Made by a program: the position numbers and the translations under genes | NCBI GenBank assembly: GCA_020638795.1 | Contig: JACKHW010000004.1 | Location: forward strand, 372,001 to 436,000 | Length of the DNA: 64,000 nucleotides | Origin: Planctomycetota bacterium | GTDB lineage: Bacteria > Planctomycetota > UBA1135 > GCA-002748355 | Direction: 5' to 3' | The notes under the pieces: generated by a model | What the model saw: only the letters and a program-made list of their open reading frames with translations | The model's database searches: none | What the model was told of the DNA's origin: nothing | In this document: positions 44,239 through 55,351 of the stretch, piece by piece | Layout: every line of letters starts with the position of its first letter | Position numbering within the stretch: position 1 is the stretch's first letter

Positions 44239-46062
44239 TTACGCCTCGGGCGCCCCGCCGCCCAGTGTTCGAAACACGGCTTCGGCGACACTCCGCGGAA
44301 GACCCGGCACCCGAACGAGTTCGTCGAGGCTCGCCGCACGGATCGCGGCGAGGCTTCCGAAGTAACGCAAGAGATCGCGCCTCCTCCGCGGACCGAGGCC
44401 GTCGATCTCGTCGAGCTCGCTTCCGATCTTCTCGCGCACCTTCCTGTGGTAGCCCACCGCGAAGCGATGCGCTTCGTCGCGCGCGCGCGTCAGGACCGAG
44501 AAGGCCGGTGAGCCCGGCACGAGCGCAACCGGCATGGACCTACCCGGACGGAAGACGCGTTCGCCCTTCCCTTCCTTGTCCTTCGCGATCGCGACGATCG
44601 CGAGTTCTTCCCCGAGCCCGGCATCCCTCGCAGCATTCTGCGCGGCCGACAGCTGGCCTTTGCCGCCGTCGATCAACAACAGGTCCGGAAGCTCTTCGCC
44701 CTCGCGCTCCAAGCAGAGCCGGAGGCTGCGACGGACGGCTTGCTCCATCGAGGAGAAGTCGTCGCCGCCGGCTGCACCGCGAATCTTGAAGCGTCGATAC
44801 TCGGCCGGGAACGGTTGGCCGTCGAGCAATGCGACGCGAGATGCCACCGTGTCCCGTCCTTGCATCGTCGAGATGTCGAGACAGTGGATGCGGGCCGGTC
44901 GCGTCGACAGTCCGAGGAGGCGCTTCACGTCGTCGAGGTCGCTTTCGTTCCGTTCTCCACCGCGCATCCACGATGAACCGGCGAGTTCGGCGTTCTTGTT
45001 CGCGAGTTCGACCGCACGCCGCTTGTCTCCGCGCTGGGGCACGAGCACTTCGACGGCACCGCCGCGCCGCTCCGCGAGCCATGCCGCCAGCGCCTCGTGG
45101 TCGACCGGTGGCGCCGGCAGCAGGATCTGCCTCGGTACGTACCGATCGCCCCGATACATCTGACTGACGAACGAGCTGAGCAGCTCTGCGATCGGGAGCT
45201 GGGTCCGGAAGTGCTGCGTGCGTTGCGCCTCGAGCCCCATGTCGCGATACGCGAGCACGGCAAAGTGCACCATCCCGTCACTCGCATGCAAACCGACGAC
45301 GTCCCGATCGATCACGCCGGCGCTGCTCGTGACCTGCTCACGCTCGGTGATCCGCTGCAAGGCGGAGAGGTTGTCCTTGATCGCTTGTGCGAGTTCGAAC
45401 TCGAGTCGTTCGGCGGCGGCGATCATCTTCGCAGTGAGTTCCCTTTCGAGCTCTGCCGTCTCTCCACGCAGGATCGCGACGGCACGGTCGACGAGCGCCG
45501 AGTACGCAACGGGATCGATGTAGCCCGTGCACGGGGCAGGGCACCGACCGATCTGGTACTTGAGACAGGGTCGAGAACGATTCTCGAAAACGGAGTCTGT
45601 GCAGTCGCGCAGTGGAGCGACCTTGTGCAGCAAGCCGAGCGTCTTGCGAATCGACCGCGCCGACGCGAACGGGCCGAAGTACGTCGCCCCATCGTTCCGA
45701 CGACGCCGCACGAAGCGAAACCACGGCCATTCCTCGCGACGATCGAGCCGAAGCATCAAGAACGCCTTGTCGTCCTTGAGGCGGATGTTGTACTTCGGCT
45801 TGAACTTCTTGATCAGCGTGTTCTCGAGCAACAGCGCTTCTTGCTCCGTCCCGGTCGCGACGAACTCGACGTCGGCAGCCTCCGCTTCGAGGAACGGCAT
45901 CTGGAGCCGACCATCGCCACCCTCCTTCAAGTAGGCAGCGACGCGCTTGCGCAGGTCTCCGGCCTTCCCGACGTACAGCACGCTCCCGCGGCCGTCCTTG
46001 AAGACGTAGCACCCGGGCGCATGCGGGAGCTTGCGAACGGACTCGACGACTCGGGAATGCAT
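44239..46062 (-). CDS. uvrC: UvrABC system protein C
   Basis: This 607-residue excision nuclease subunit cuts on both sides of damaged DNA after UvrB loading. Order: GIY-YIG nuclease (residues 13-90, CYVFKDGRGSVLYVGKAG), Cys-rich linker region with CLKYQIGRCPAPCTGY, UVR domain near 200-235, the RNase H-like C-terminal nuclease (CLDISTMQG, DLLLIDGGKGQL) and a final helix-hairpin-helix (GLGPRRRRDLLRYFGS). All expected parts are present. It follows uvrB by 29 bases, an unusual but logical pairing as both act in nucleotide excision repair. Confidence 0.98.
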   Translation of the reverse strand: MHSRVVESVRKLPHAPGCYVFKDGRGSVLYVGKAGDLRKRVAAYLKEGGDGRLQMPFLEAEAADVEFVATGTEQEALLLENTLIKKFKPKYNIRLKDDKAFLMLRLDRREEWPWFRFVRRRRNDGATYFGPFASARSIRKTLGLLHKVAPLRDCTDSVFENRSRPCLKYQIGRCPAPCTGYIDPVAYSALVDRAVAILRGETAELERELTAKMIAAAERLEFELAQAIKDNLSALQRITEREQVTSSAGVIDRDVVGLHASDGMVHFAVLAYRDMGLEAQRTQHFRTQLPIAELLSSFVSQMYRGDRYVPRQILLPAPPVDHEALAAWLAERRGGAVEVLVPQRGDKRRAVELANKNAELAGSSWMRGGERNESDLDDVKRLLGLSTRPARIHCLDISTMQGRDTVASRVALLDGQPFPAEYRRFKIRGAAGGDDFSSMEQAVRRSLRLCLEREGEELPDLLLIDGGKGQLSAAQNAARDAGLGEELAIVAIAKDKEGKGERVFRPGRSMPVALVPGSPAFSVLTRARDEAHRFAVGYHRKVREKIGSELDEIDGLGPRRRRDLLRYFGSLAAIRAASLDELVRVPGLPRSVAEAVFRTLGGGAPEA

Positions 46063-46091
46063 TCGATCAGCGCACCGTCAATTCCCTAGCT

Positions 46092-48104
<2,013 letters not shown>

Positions 48105-48179
48105 GAAGGTCGTGGATGCGGTCGGTCAGAGATCTGAGATCTGGATCCTGGCACTCGATCCGCGGACTTTCCAAGACTC

Positions 48180-48220
48180 GTCGACCGAACTACTCTGATC
48201 GAACTACGTTCGAGGTCGAC
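48180..48220. promoter_or_regulatory. Nested repeats upstream of uvrB
   Basis: TCGAACTACGTTCGA (48199-48213) is a 6+3+6 inverted repeat resembling a Gram-positive LexA box but with one base less in the spacer. It sits inside an outer GTCGACC/GGTCGAC pair (48180-48186, 48214-48220). CGAACTAC also repeats directly at 48186 and 48200. A DNA-damage operator is inferred, not shown. Confidence 0.4.
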
Positions 48221-48297
48221 AGCCCCCGGTTCTGATATCCGGTCCCGTCGCCCGGACCCGCCGAATACGCCTTTCCGTCCGCAAGAGTTTACGACCC

Positions 48298-49755
48298 ATG
48301 GCCGCACGCCGTCGTTCTTCTTCGAGTTCCGCCCGCACCGGCCGCTCCCGCGCGTCGAGCGCCACAGCCAGCCGGAGTTCCGGCGCCCGCTCCGACAGCG
48401 GGCCGAAGATCGGGCCCGACGGTCGCGCGTCGATCGCTTGCCCGCGCTGCAACACCAACTACAAGGTACCCGAGCAGCACCTCGACTCGGTCGTCACCTG
48501 CAAGAACTGCAAGACCGCGTTCACGCCGCGTCGCGCCAATTCCGGTGCCCGCGCCACGAGGCGTGCGGGCAGTGGCGGCGCCGGACCGATGCTCCTGCGC
48601 ATCGGCCTGATCGCTTCACCGTTCGTCATCGGACTGATCATCCTGATGATGACGCAGAAGGAGAAGCCGCCGGCCAAGGTCGAGGTCGCCGACGACACGG
48701 TTTATCTCGGCAGCGAGCATGCGCCCTACCAACGTGCGCTCGCGTTCTGCAAAGGTGTCGCCAAGAAGGAGAACTTCGCGATCGAGCGCGTGCTGTCGTG
48801 GCCCCACGTCTGGGCAAAGAGTTCCGGCAAGAATCCGAACGGCTGGAACAATCTGTCCGCCGAGGACAAGAAGGCGTTCCAGGACAAGACGTTCGCCGAC
48901 ATCTACGCGAGCGAACTCGGGACCGTGTTCGACACGCACGACGTCACGACGACCGAACTCGTTCCGGTCGAGTTCCCGCACGACGCCAAGGCGATGACGG
49001 TGACGCTCAAGTTCCCGTTCAAGGAAGACCGCAACATCGGCATGGCCGTCGTCGAACACGACGTGCAGGACGGCGACGGTGGATGGCTCGTCCACGACTG
49101 GAAGTTGCTCTCCTTCTACAAGGACCGAAGGCCGCAGCTGCCCACCCGCGAGAAGCACAAGACGCTCAAGAAGCCGAAGTACGAAGAGGTCACGATCAAG
49201 GGGCAGAAGGTGAAGGCGAACATGGGTGAGGAGGTCCCGATGGACCACCTCGAGTCGACGCCTCCCGAGCTACGCAAGAAGATCGACGACCTCATCGCGC
49301 AGGTCTTCACGCAGAGCGACAGCCCGAAGGCCGGGATCATGGCAGCGCAGGACCTGCAGATGATCGGCAAGCCCGCGATCCCGAGGATCCTCAACGCACT
49401 CTACGAGCGCCCGATCAAGACACAGTTCGAACGTGAAGGCGCGGGCATGATGGTCAAGACCTATAACCTCATGGTCGGAACCGGCGTGCCATGGTTCTTC
49501 GACGACGATCCGACTTCGGTCTTCGGCGGCACGGACGAGGACCGCCGCAAGCTGATCCGCATGCTCTTCGGCAACTGGTGGCTGCACTACCACAAGGAGG
49601 AAGGCAACTTCCAAGGCGAGTCCGACGAAGATCTCGACGCCGCGATGAAGGCGGGCGCCGAAGCGATCGACACGAACCGCCGTGGCGTTCAGAAAGCGAT
49701 GCCACCGGTCCCCAAGAAGGACGACGCCACCAAGGAAGGCGCCGCGGGCAAGTGA
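48298..49755 (+). CDS. MJ0042-type zinc-finger membrane protein
   Basis: The 485-residue protein starts with a Ser/Arg-rich low-complexity region (1-45), then an MJ0042-like zinc-ribbon with Cys48, Cys51, Cys68 and Cys71 (CPRCNTNYKVP and CKNCKTAF). One membrane helix follows at about 99-119. The large remainder (about 125-485) is soluble and begins VYLGSEHAPYQRAL; it ends with a Lys/Ala-rich tail. The finger is expected on the cytoplasmic side and the C-terminal domain outside. No family is recognised for the latter. A similar finger-helix layout occurs in the next gene downstream. Confidence 0.7.
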   Translation: MAARRRSSSSSARTGRSRASSATASRSSGARSDSGPKIGPDGRASIACPRCNTNYKVPEQHLDSVVTCKNCKTAFTPRRANSGARATRRAGSGGAGPMLLRIGLIASPFVIGLIILMMTQKEKPPAKVEVADDTVYLGSEHAPYQRALAFCKGVAKKENFAIERVLSWPHVWAKSSGKNPNGWNNLSAEDKKAFQDKTFADIYASELGTVFDTHDVTTTELVPVEFPHDAKAMTVTLKFPFKEDRNIGMAVVEHDVQDGDGGWLVHDWKLLSFYKDRRPQLPTREKHKTLKKPKYEEVTIKGQKVKANMGEEVPMDHLESTPPELRKKIDDLIAQVFTQSDSPKAGIMAAQDLQMIGKPAIPRILNALYERPIKTQFEREGAGMMVKTYNLMVGTGVPWFFDDDPTSVFGGTDEDRRKLIRMLFGNWWLHYHKEEGNFQGESDEDLDAAMKAGAEAIDTNRRGVQKAMPPVPKKDDATKEGAAGK

Positions 49756-49952
49756 TTCGGTCCACGGCGTGGGCGCACGCTGCAGCTCGAGCGCGCGTTT
49801 CCCTCCACCTTGGCATGTGCGAATCTGCGCACATTTGCCGAGCCTCGCTACGGTGTTCATGAAGAATCCGGGCTAGGATTCTCTTGCAGATTCCCCCCCA
49901 CGTGGCGCGGCACCGGTCGCGTCCATGGCCCCATCGACAGTCGATACCTCTT

Positions 49953-51314
49953 ATGACCGTTCGCACCGTCGCTTGCGCCAATTGCGGCGCTCGTTATCGC
50001 ATTCCCGAAACGTTCCAGGGCGCCAAAGCACGTTGTAAGGCGTGCGGGGCCGCGATCGACATCGCGACCTCGATCGTCGATCCCGCAGCACCAGCCGCGG
50101 CGTCGAAGCCGGCGAGCAAGCCAGCTGCCGCGAAACCGGCAGCCAAGGCCAAGGAGGCCCCGGCCGCGAAGACCGAGCGTCCGGCAGCGCGCAGTAGCGG
50201 AAGCTCGGCAGCGAGCGGCCGCGCACGCTCGTCCTCCTCGGGGCGCGCAGGTGCCTCGAAAGCGCGCGCTGGCGCCACGCGGCGCGCGAGTGCAGACGCG
50301 GCGGGCGATGACGAAGCACCCGCGAGCGCACGCAGCGGCCGTGCTGGTGGTCGTGGTCGCACCGGCGCACGGACAAGCGGTGGTCGCGCCGCAGCAGGCG
50401 GCCGCGCACGGCGCGGCGCCGCGCAAGACGACGAGCCAAAGAGCAAGGCTCCGCTCATCGTCGGGATCGGTCTCGGCGTTGCGGTCCTCGGGATCGGTGC
50501 GTGGTTCTTGATGTCAGGCAATAACGAACAGCCCAAAACGCCGGACAACGCGATCGCGAAGACGGACGAAGCCGGCAAATCGGGCGAAACCGCGCCGGCG
50601 AATGCGACGGATGGCGGCTCGAAGGGCACCGAAGACGCAGTCGCGAAGAAAGGCGATGCGACGGACACCAAAGAAGCCGCCGCGAAAACCGACACGACAG
50701 AGGATGCCGGCGCCAAGAACGCCGCGGCGACGGACGAGGGTTCGAAGACGGCGGACGCCAAGACCGACGCTTCGAAGGACGACACTGCCAAGGACGACAC
50801 GAAGTCCGAGCGTAAGATCATCGTCACGCCCTTCGACGCCCGGACCGAGTTGTCCGATCTGGAGTTCCCGGCAGACGTCGAGGCAGCAGTTGCCCAGGAG
50901 TACGCACAACTCGCGAAGACCGCAGTCGAAGACGAAGGGATCCAAGGGCAGCGCGCGTTGCGCAAGCTCAGGGACAACCCGCGCGTCGCCTTCGCAGCGC
51001 TCGCCAACGCCCTGCGCGTGATCGACTACACCGACAAGGATCAGGCGCAGGTCGCCTTCTCGGTGCACAAGGCCCTCGAAGAGATGCTCGAAGGTCAGAA
51101 CTTCCCGTTCCGCGTCACGCAGTTCGGCGAGGACGTCAAGCCCGAGGACGCGTACTGGAACGCGAAGTGCGTTCGCCTCATGCAAGACTTCTGGAACAAG
51201 CGTCTCGCCGGCGGAACGGAAGAGGGCTGGAAGAACTGGATCGCCGATCGCCGCAAGCGCCTCGCTGAGAACGAGAAGAAGAACGCCGACGGCGGCGACG
51301 GCGACGACAAATAG
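49953..51314 (+). CDS. MJ0042-type zinc-finger membrane protein with low-complexity linkers
   Basis: This 453-residue protein starts at ATG 49953, which places the finger at the very N terminus: Cys8, Cys11, Cys28, Cys31 (CANCGARYRIP and CKACGAAI). An Ala/Lys/Arg/Ser/Gly-rich stretch covers about 45-165, a membrane helix about 168-186 (LIVGIGLGVAVLGIGAWFLM), and an acidic Thr/Ala/Lys/Asp-rich linker about 190-290. The C-terminal 150 residues are ordered and contain VAFAALANALRVIDYTDKDQ. The layout parallels the upstream gene. Function unknown. An open frame upstream to 49884 is unlikely to be used. Confidence 0.7.
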   Translation: MTVRTVACANCGARYRIPETFQGAKARCKACGAAIDIATSIVDPAAPAAASKPASKPAAAKPAAKAKEAPAAKTERPAARSSGSSAASGRARSSSSGRAGASKARAGATRRASADAAGDDEAPASARSGRAGGRGRTGARTSGGRAAAGGRARRGAAQDDEPKSKAPLIVGIGLGVAVLGIGAWFLMSGNNEQPKTPDNAIAKTDEAGKSGETAPANATDGGSKGTEDAVAKKGDATDTKEAAAKTDTTEDAGAKNAAATDEGSKTADAKTDASKDDTAKDDTKSERKIIVTPFDARTELSDLEFPADVEAAVAQEYAQLAKTAVEDEGIQGQRALRKLRDNPRVAFAALANALRVIDYTDKDQAQVAFSVHKALEEMLEGQNFPFRVTQFGEDVKPEDAYWNAKCVRLMQDFWNKRLAGGTEEGWKNWIADRRKRLAENEKKNADGGDGDDK

Positions 51315-51320
51315 TCGCCC

Positions 51321-51352
51321 GCGGCGCGCTCAGAACGCTCGCGCGCTGCCGC
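51321..51352. terminator. Hairpin at convergent junction
   Basis: GCGGC plus GCGC (51321-51329) pair with GCGC and GCCGC (51343-51352), with one bulged T at 51347 and a 13-base loop. It lies between the zinc-finger protein stop and the ggt stop and overlaps the end of ggt. There is no T tract. Confidence 0.4.
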
Positions 51353-53075
51353 CACTCCGCGGATCCGACACGGCATCGATCGTCCCGTCCGCGTTCCACA
51401 GGATCGCCTGGCAGCGACCGATGGTCGTGGGTTCTGCACGAAAGCCGTGGCCTCGTGCTTCGAGCGCTTCGCGTACGTCACGCGGAAGTGCGAGGCGCTC
51501 CCAGTAGACCTGGCGCGGCAGCCACTGCTGATGAATGCGTGGGGCAGCCACCGCGTCTTGCAGCGGCAGCCGGTGATCCGCGACGTTGCTCAACACTTGG
51601 AAGACGGTGTTGATGATGCGACCACCACCCGGGCTGCCGAGCACGAGCCACGGCCTCTTTCCATCGGCATCGAGCACGATCGTCGGCGTCATCGAGCTGA
51701 GCATGCGCTTGCCGGGGTGAATCGCGTTGGCCTCGGCGCCGACCAGACCGAATTGATTCGGCACACCCGGCTTCGACGAGAAGTCGTCCATCTCGTTGTT
51801 GAGGAAGAAGCCTGCTCCTGCCACGACCTGACCGTTTCCAAACGTCGAGTTGAGTGTCGTCGTGCACGAGACCGCATTGCCTTCCGCGTCGAGGACCGAG
51901 AAGTGCGTGGTCTCCTTCGACTCGCGCAAGTCGGCGCCCTTCGGTGAACCCGCCTGCACGATCGCGGTCGCCTTTGCGAGGTCGATGTCCTTCGCTAGGC
52001 CTTCGGCGTAGTCCTTCGCGACTAGGCCGTCGATCGGAACCGGATAGAAGTCCGGATCACCGAGCCACTTCGCGCGATCGGCGTAGGCTCGCTTCATTGC
52101 TTCGATCTCGAGGTGAAGGGTGATCGAACTCCCCTGCCCCATCGCGGCCACGTCGTAGCGCTCGAGGACGTTGAGCATCTGGAGCAGCGCGACGCCTCCC
52201 GAAGACGGTGGCGGCATCGAGAGCACGGTGTGGCCACGGTAGATGCCGCGCAGCGGCTGCCGTTCGATCGGCCGATACGCGGCGAGATCTTCAGCGTCGA
52301 GGATCCCCTCGTGCTCGACCATCGACGCTTCGACGAGCTTCGCCGTCTCCCCCGTGTAGAAGCCTTCGGTGCCCTTTTCGGCAATCCGCTGGAGAGTGGC
52401 TGCGAGATCCGGCTGACGCAGGATCGTGCCCGCGGCCAACGGCTCTCCATCCGGAAGGAAGATCGCAGCCGTCGCCGGCCACTGCGAGAGTACCGCGACC
52501 TTTTCCCGAAGCGAACTCGCGAGGAAGTGCGAGACCTCGAATCCATCGCGCGCGAGCTTGATCGCTGGCACCAAGAGCTCCGCCCACTCCTTCGAGCCGT
52601 GAAGCGCGTGCGCGCGCGCGAGTCCGGCGACGGAACCCGGTGTGCCGACGGCGAGCGCGGTATACGTACTCGCACGAGGGATGACCCGCCCATCCGCATC
52701 CAGATACATGTCGCGGTGCGCCTTGCGTGGCGCGGTTTCGCGGAAGTCGAGGGCGAGATCCTTGCCGTCCCGTGTGTGCAGGACGAGGAACCCGCCTCCA
52801 CCGAGATTGCCCGCTTGCGGATGCGTCACCGCAAGTGCGAACGCGACCGCGACCGCTGCATCGACCGCGTTGCCACCGGAACGCAGAACCGCGAAGCCGG
52901 CATCCGTCGCGTGAGGCTCGGCCGAAACGACGGCTGCGCGCGTGCCGCGCGCCACCTGATCGTTGGGACAAGAGGGAGGACCGAGCACGAACCCGAGCGG
53001 CAGCACGGCAGCCAGCCACCCGGCTCGAGGAAGCGTCGACGGCCCGGACCGCGTCGACTCGCGAACGAGGATCAT
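51330..53075 (-). CDS. ggt: Gamma-glutamyltransferase
   Basis: This 581-residue Ntn-hydrolase transfers gamma-glutamyl groups, as from glutathione, in the periplasm. A hydrophobic leader lies at about 17-34. Early strand motifs are VVSAEPHATDAGFAVLRSGGNAVDAAVA and NLGGGGFLV. The autocleavage site and catalytic nucleophile are predicted at Thr389 (ESKETTHFSVLD), so the chain should split into large and small subunits. The small subunit keeps NNEMDDFS and GSPGGGRI. The length is normal. Its start overlaps the stop of the NIL-domain gene by four bases. Confidence 0.95.
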   Translation of the reverse strand: MILVRESTRSGPSTLPRAGWLAAVLPLGFVLGPPSCPNDQVARGTRAAVVSAEPHATDAGFAVLRSGGNAVDAAVAVAFALAVTHPQAGNLGGGGFLVLHTRDGKDLALDFRETAPRKAHRDMYLDADGRVIPRASTYTALAVGTPGSVAGLARAHALHGSKEWAELLVPAIKLARDGFEVSHFLASSLREKVAVLSQWPATAAIFLPDGEPLAAGTILRQPDLAATLQRIAEKGTEGFYTGETAKLVEASMVEHEGILDAEDLAAYRPIERQPLRGIYRGHTVLSMPPPSSGGVALLQMLNVLERYDVAAMGQGSSITLHLEIEAMKRAYADRAKWLGDPDFYPVPIDGLVAKDYAEGLAKDIDLAKATAIVQAGSPKGADLRESKETTHFSVLDAEGNAVSCTTTLNSTFGNGQVVAGAGFFLNNEMDDFSSKPGVPNQFGLVGAEANAIHPGKRMLSSMTPTIVLDADGKRPWLVLGSPGGGRIINTVFQVLSNVADHRLPLQDAVAAPRIHQQWLPRQVYWERLALPRDVREALEARGHGFRAEPTTIGRCQAILWNADGTIDAVSDPRSGGSARAF

Positions 53076-53326
53076 CCCGCGACGCTCGTGCCGCTATCGC
53101 CAGGATGATGCACGTCGACCTCGACTCCTCGACTGCGCAGGTACTCGACGACGCGATCGATCTCGCCCTGGTCACCCTCCAGTTCGAGGTCCATCCAACC
53201 ACGATCGTCCCCGATCTCCGCGCCGCGAATGTTCGGTACGACGCGGAAGTCCCGCCCGAGGTTGTAGAGCAGCGGTTCCTGGAGGATCATCGCCGGAAAC
53301 GTGCAGCGGATCATTCGATGGCTCAA
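53072..53326 (-). CDS. NIL-domain protein
   Basis: An 84-residue cytosolic protein that looks like a free-standing NIL domain, the ferredoxin-fold ligand-binding domain found at the C terminus of methionine ABC ATPases. Landmarks are PLLYNLGRDFRVVPNIRGAEI and GWMDLELEGDQGEIDRVVEYLRSRGVEV. The TTG at 53326 is favoured because AAGGAG lies seven bases upstream; ATG 53314 would be 19 bases from it. Its stop overlaps the ggt start (ATGA), so the two are probably co-translated. The ligand is unknown. Confidence 0.78.
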   Translation of the reverse strand: MSHRMIRCTFPAMILQEPLLYNLGRDFRVVPNIRGAEIGDDRGWMDLELEGDQGEIDRVVEYLRSRGVEVDVHHPGDSGTSVAG

Positions 53327-53333
53327 CGATGTT

Positions 53334-53339
53334 CTCCTT
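53334..53339 (-). promoter_or_regulatory. Shine-Dalgarno deciding a TTG start
   Basis: AAGGAG on the minus strand lies seven bases before TTG 53326 and supports that rare start codon for the NIL-domain gene over the internal ATG at 53314. Confidence 0.6.
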
Positions 53340-53419
53340 GACCTCGTTGCGATGGTTGGAAAAGCGAGAGCCCGGATGATAGCAGTCCGCGCGTTCGGGC
53401 GGCATGCCCTGCTTTGCGC

Positions 53420-54469
53420 CTATTCGCGAATCCGCACGAGTTCGACCACGTCGCCGCTCGAGCTCTTGCCGTAGACGAAGCCGATCCCGCGTGCGTAGAA
53501 CTTCCGCTCGAACGACCCGGGTTCGAGCGGCGTCCAGTCCTCGGTCTCGATGCAGTTTTCGAAGGTTCCGTACTGGGTCGTCACCTTCGCGTCGGTTCGC
53601 ACGACGCGCGCAAGGTCCTCGGCGACACCGAGGTAGTACTCCTGGCGGTACGCGAGACCGACGCTCGGCTTCGCCGGCATCAAGATGCCGGGCTTGGCCA
53701 GGTCTTCGCCACTCGTCCAAGATCCATCGAGGTCGTGCAAGCGACCGTCCTCGTAGTTCTTCGCGATCTCGCCGAGATACCAAACATTGCCGCACTTGTC
53801 CTGCGCGTACCAGTCGAACGTGTCTTCGATCAACTCACCGTCGAGCTTGACGACATCGCGAATGATCCGGCACTCGATGCCGTCGATGTCGATCGTTTCG
53901 CTCTTGGTCGTGACCCGAATCACTTCGACTCCTTCGGACGTCTTCTTGCGATAGACGAGAGTGCGCCCGGGCTCGAGCGGAAAGTACGGGTGATCGACCG
54001 TCGAGGAGAAATCCTTCGGGTCCAGATCGGGATCGTAGGCGGCTTCTCCAACCAGCTTGCAGACATGGAGCCGTGCATCGAAGACTTTGCCGGCCTCGCG
54101 GATCGCGTCGAAATACGCTTCCTCGCTGTCCTTGTACGCCTTCCAGAAGGACGACCCCGAACTGATCCGCGCTGCGATCTGCACCAAGAAGTCGGCGGCG
54201 GCTTCTGTGTGACTCGCGTGCATCGCGATCGCTGCCACCTTCGAACACGTGTCTTCACGCGGCGGCGTCGCAGAGCCCGGCATCGTGGGTGCGAGCGTGC
54301 ACGGTGCGCAGAGACCGGGCAGCGTCGCGCCGGCCAACCACAGTCGTGTCGCGGGCGTGCTCGGGGCAGGCACCGGCAAGGCCACCGGCACCAATGCGGG
54401 ACGAGCCGAAGGAGGGAACGAGGGCGCGGCGAAGGCGGCGAGGGAAGAAGCGACGATCATGGACAGCAT
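53420..54469 (-). CDS. Secreted protein with the FPLEPG domain (paralogue of 56904-57614)
   Basis: This 349-residue protein has a hydrophobic leader (about 1-15) then a Pro/Ala-rich stretch. Residues 75-135 include a helical part with HASHTEAAADFLVQIAAR. From about residue 137 it carries a domain starting YFPLEPGRTLVYR with DIDGIECRIIRD, DTFDWYAQDKCGNVWYLGE, TQYGTFENCIE and YARGIGFV. The same order occurs in the lipoprotein at 56904-57614 (WFPLEPRAISVF, VAGIDCHAL, STEYYAQDSEGNVWKFGE, MGTFGPCLRL, YAPGVGRV). It is divergent from the two-component operon, so it is a candidate target or sensor partner. Start 54469 versus 54460 is not resolved; neither has a clear ribosome site. Confidence 0.7.
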   Translation of the reverse strand: MLSMIVASSLAAFAAPSFPPSARPALVPVALPVPAPSTPATRLWLAGATLPGLCAPCTLAPTMPGSATPPREDTCSKVAAIAMHASHTEAAADFLVQIAARISSGSSFWKAYKDSEEAYFDAIREAGKVFDARLHVCKLVGEAAYDPDLDPKDFSSTVDHPYFPLEPGRTLVYRKKTSEGVEVIRVTTKSETIDIDGIECRIIRDVVKLDGELIEDTFDWYAQDKCGNVWYLGEIAKNYEDGRLHDLDGSWTSGEDLAKPGILMPAKPSVGLAYRQEYYLGVAEDLARVVRTDAKVTTQYGTFENCIETEDWTPLEPGSFERKFYARGIGFVYGKSSSGDVVELVRIRE

Positions 54470-54682
54470 TGCTATGGCTCTGTTGATGTGGACGAATCCA
54501 CCGGATCATGCGGTCAGCGACAGACTGACGATTGAAGAACGAGACGCACGTCCGGTGTGCCCCGTGATCGCAACCGGAGCCGCTGAGACCGCGCTGAGCC
54601 CCCTCGGGAAACGACCCGAAACCGAGTGCCGACCCGCACGATCCTCAGGCACGGCTAAGCTCAGGGCGGAAGGCTGTGCCGT

Positions 54683-55351
54683 ATGAAACTCTTGCTCGTC
54701 GAGGATTCGCTGCGACTCCAACGCTCCTTGCGCATCGGTCTCGAACGTTCTGGATTTCGAGTCGACGTCGCCGGGGACGGAAAAGCCGCCCTCGAATGGG
54801 CAAGCAGCAGCTCGTACGACATCATCGTCCTCGACCTGATGCTCCCGAAACTCGACGGACTCTCCGTCCTGCGCGCCCTCCGCGCGAACGAGAACCCGGT
54901 TCACGTGCTCGTGCTGTCTGCGCGAGGGACGCCGTCGGAGCGCATCGAAGGGCTTCAGGCCGGTGCAGACGACTACCTCGCCAAACCGTTCGAGTTCGAC
55001 GAACTCGTCGCACGTGCGCGCGCGTTGGTGAGACGCAAATTCGCCTGCAAGCAGACGGTTTTCGAGGTCGGTCCGTACCGCTTCGACACGAGCCGAAGAA
55101 CCTTGACCTGTGAACAGCGCGAGATCCAACTCACCAACAGCGAATTTCGAGTTCTCGAGTATCTGTTGATGCGTCGAGGGCAGGCCGTCTCCAAGCAAGC
55201 ATTGATCGATCACTTCTATCGCGGCAGCGACCGCGGATCGGCAAACGCGATCGAAGTCTGTGTTCATGCGCTCCGAAAGAAACTGCGCGATCGCGGCCAG
55301 GGAGATTGGATCCGAACCTACCGCGGTGTCGGCTACGGAATCGACGCATGA
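54683..55351 (+). CDS. OmpR/PhoB-family response regulator
   Basis: A 222-residue regulator. The receiver domain (1-115) has acidic pair Glu7-Asp8 (LLVEDS), phosphoacceptor Asp51 (VLDLMLPKLDG), and Lys in YLAKPFEFDEL. The winged-helix DNA-binding domain (125-222) has LTNSEFRVLEYLLMRRGQAVSK and VHALRKKLRDRG, then WIRTYRGVGYGI, the family signature. Its stop overlaps the kinase start by four bases (ATGA). It most likely controls its own operon and the divergent gene at 53420, though no direct repeats could be fixed as binding sites. Confidence 0.96.
   Translation: MKLLLVEDSLRLQRSLRIGLERSGFRVDVAGDGKAALEWASSSSYDIIVLDLMLPKLDGLSVLRALRANENPVHVLVLSARGTPSERIEGLQAGADDYLAKPFEFDELVARARALVRRKFACKQTVFEVGPYRFDTSRRTLTCEQREIQLTNSEFRVLEYLLMRRGQAVSKQALIDHFYRGSDRGSANAIEVCVHALRKKLRDRGQGDWIRTYRGVGYGIDA

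Noticed and set aside
54530..54682. Possible cobalamin-type riboswitch upstream of the response regulator (GC-rich stems)
   Set aside because: The conserved cobalamin box (GCCACTG) and other core elements are absent; the stems are explained by base composition.
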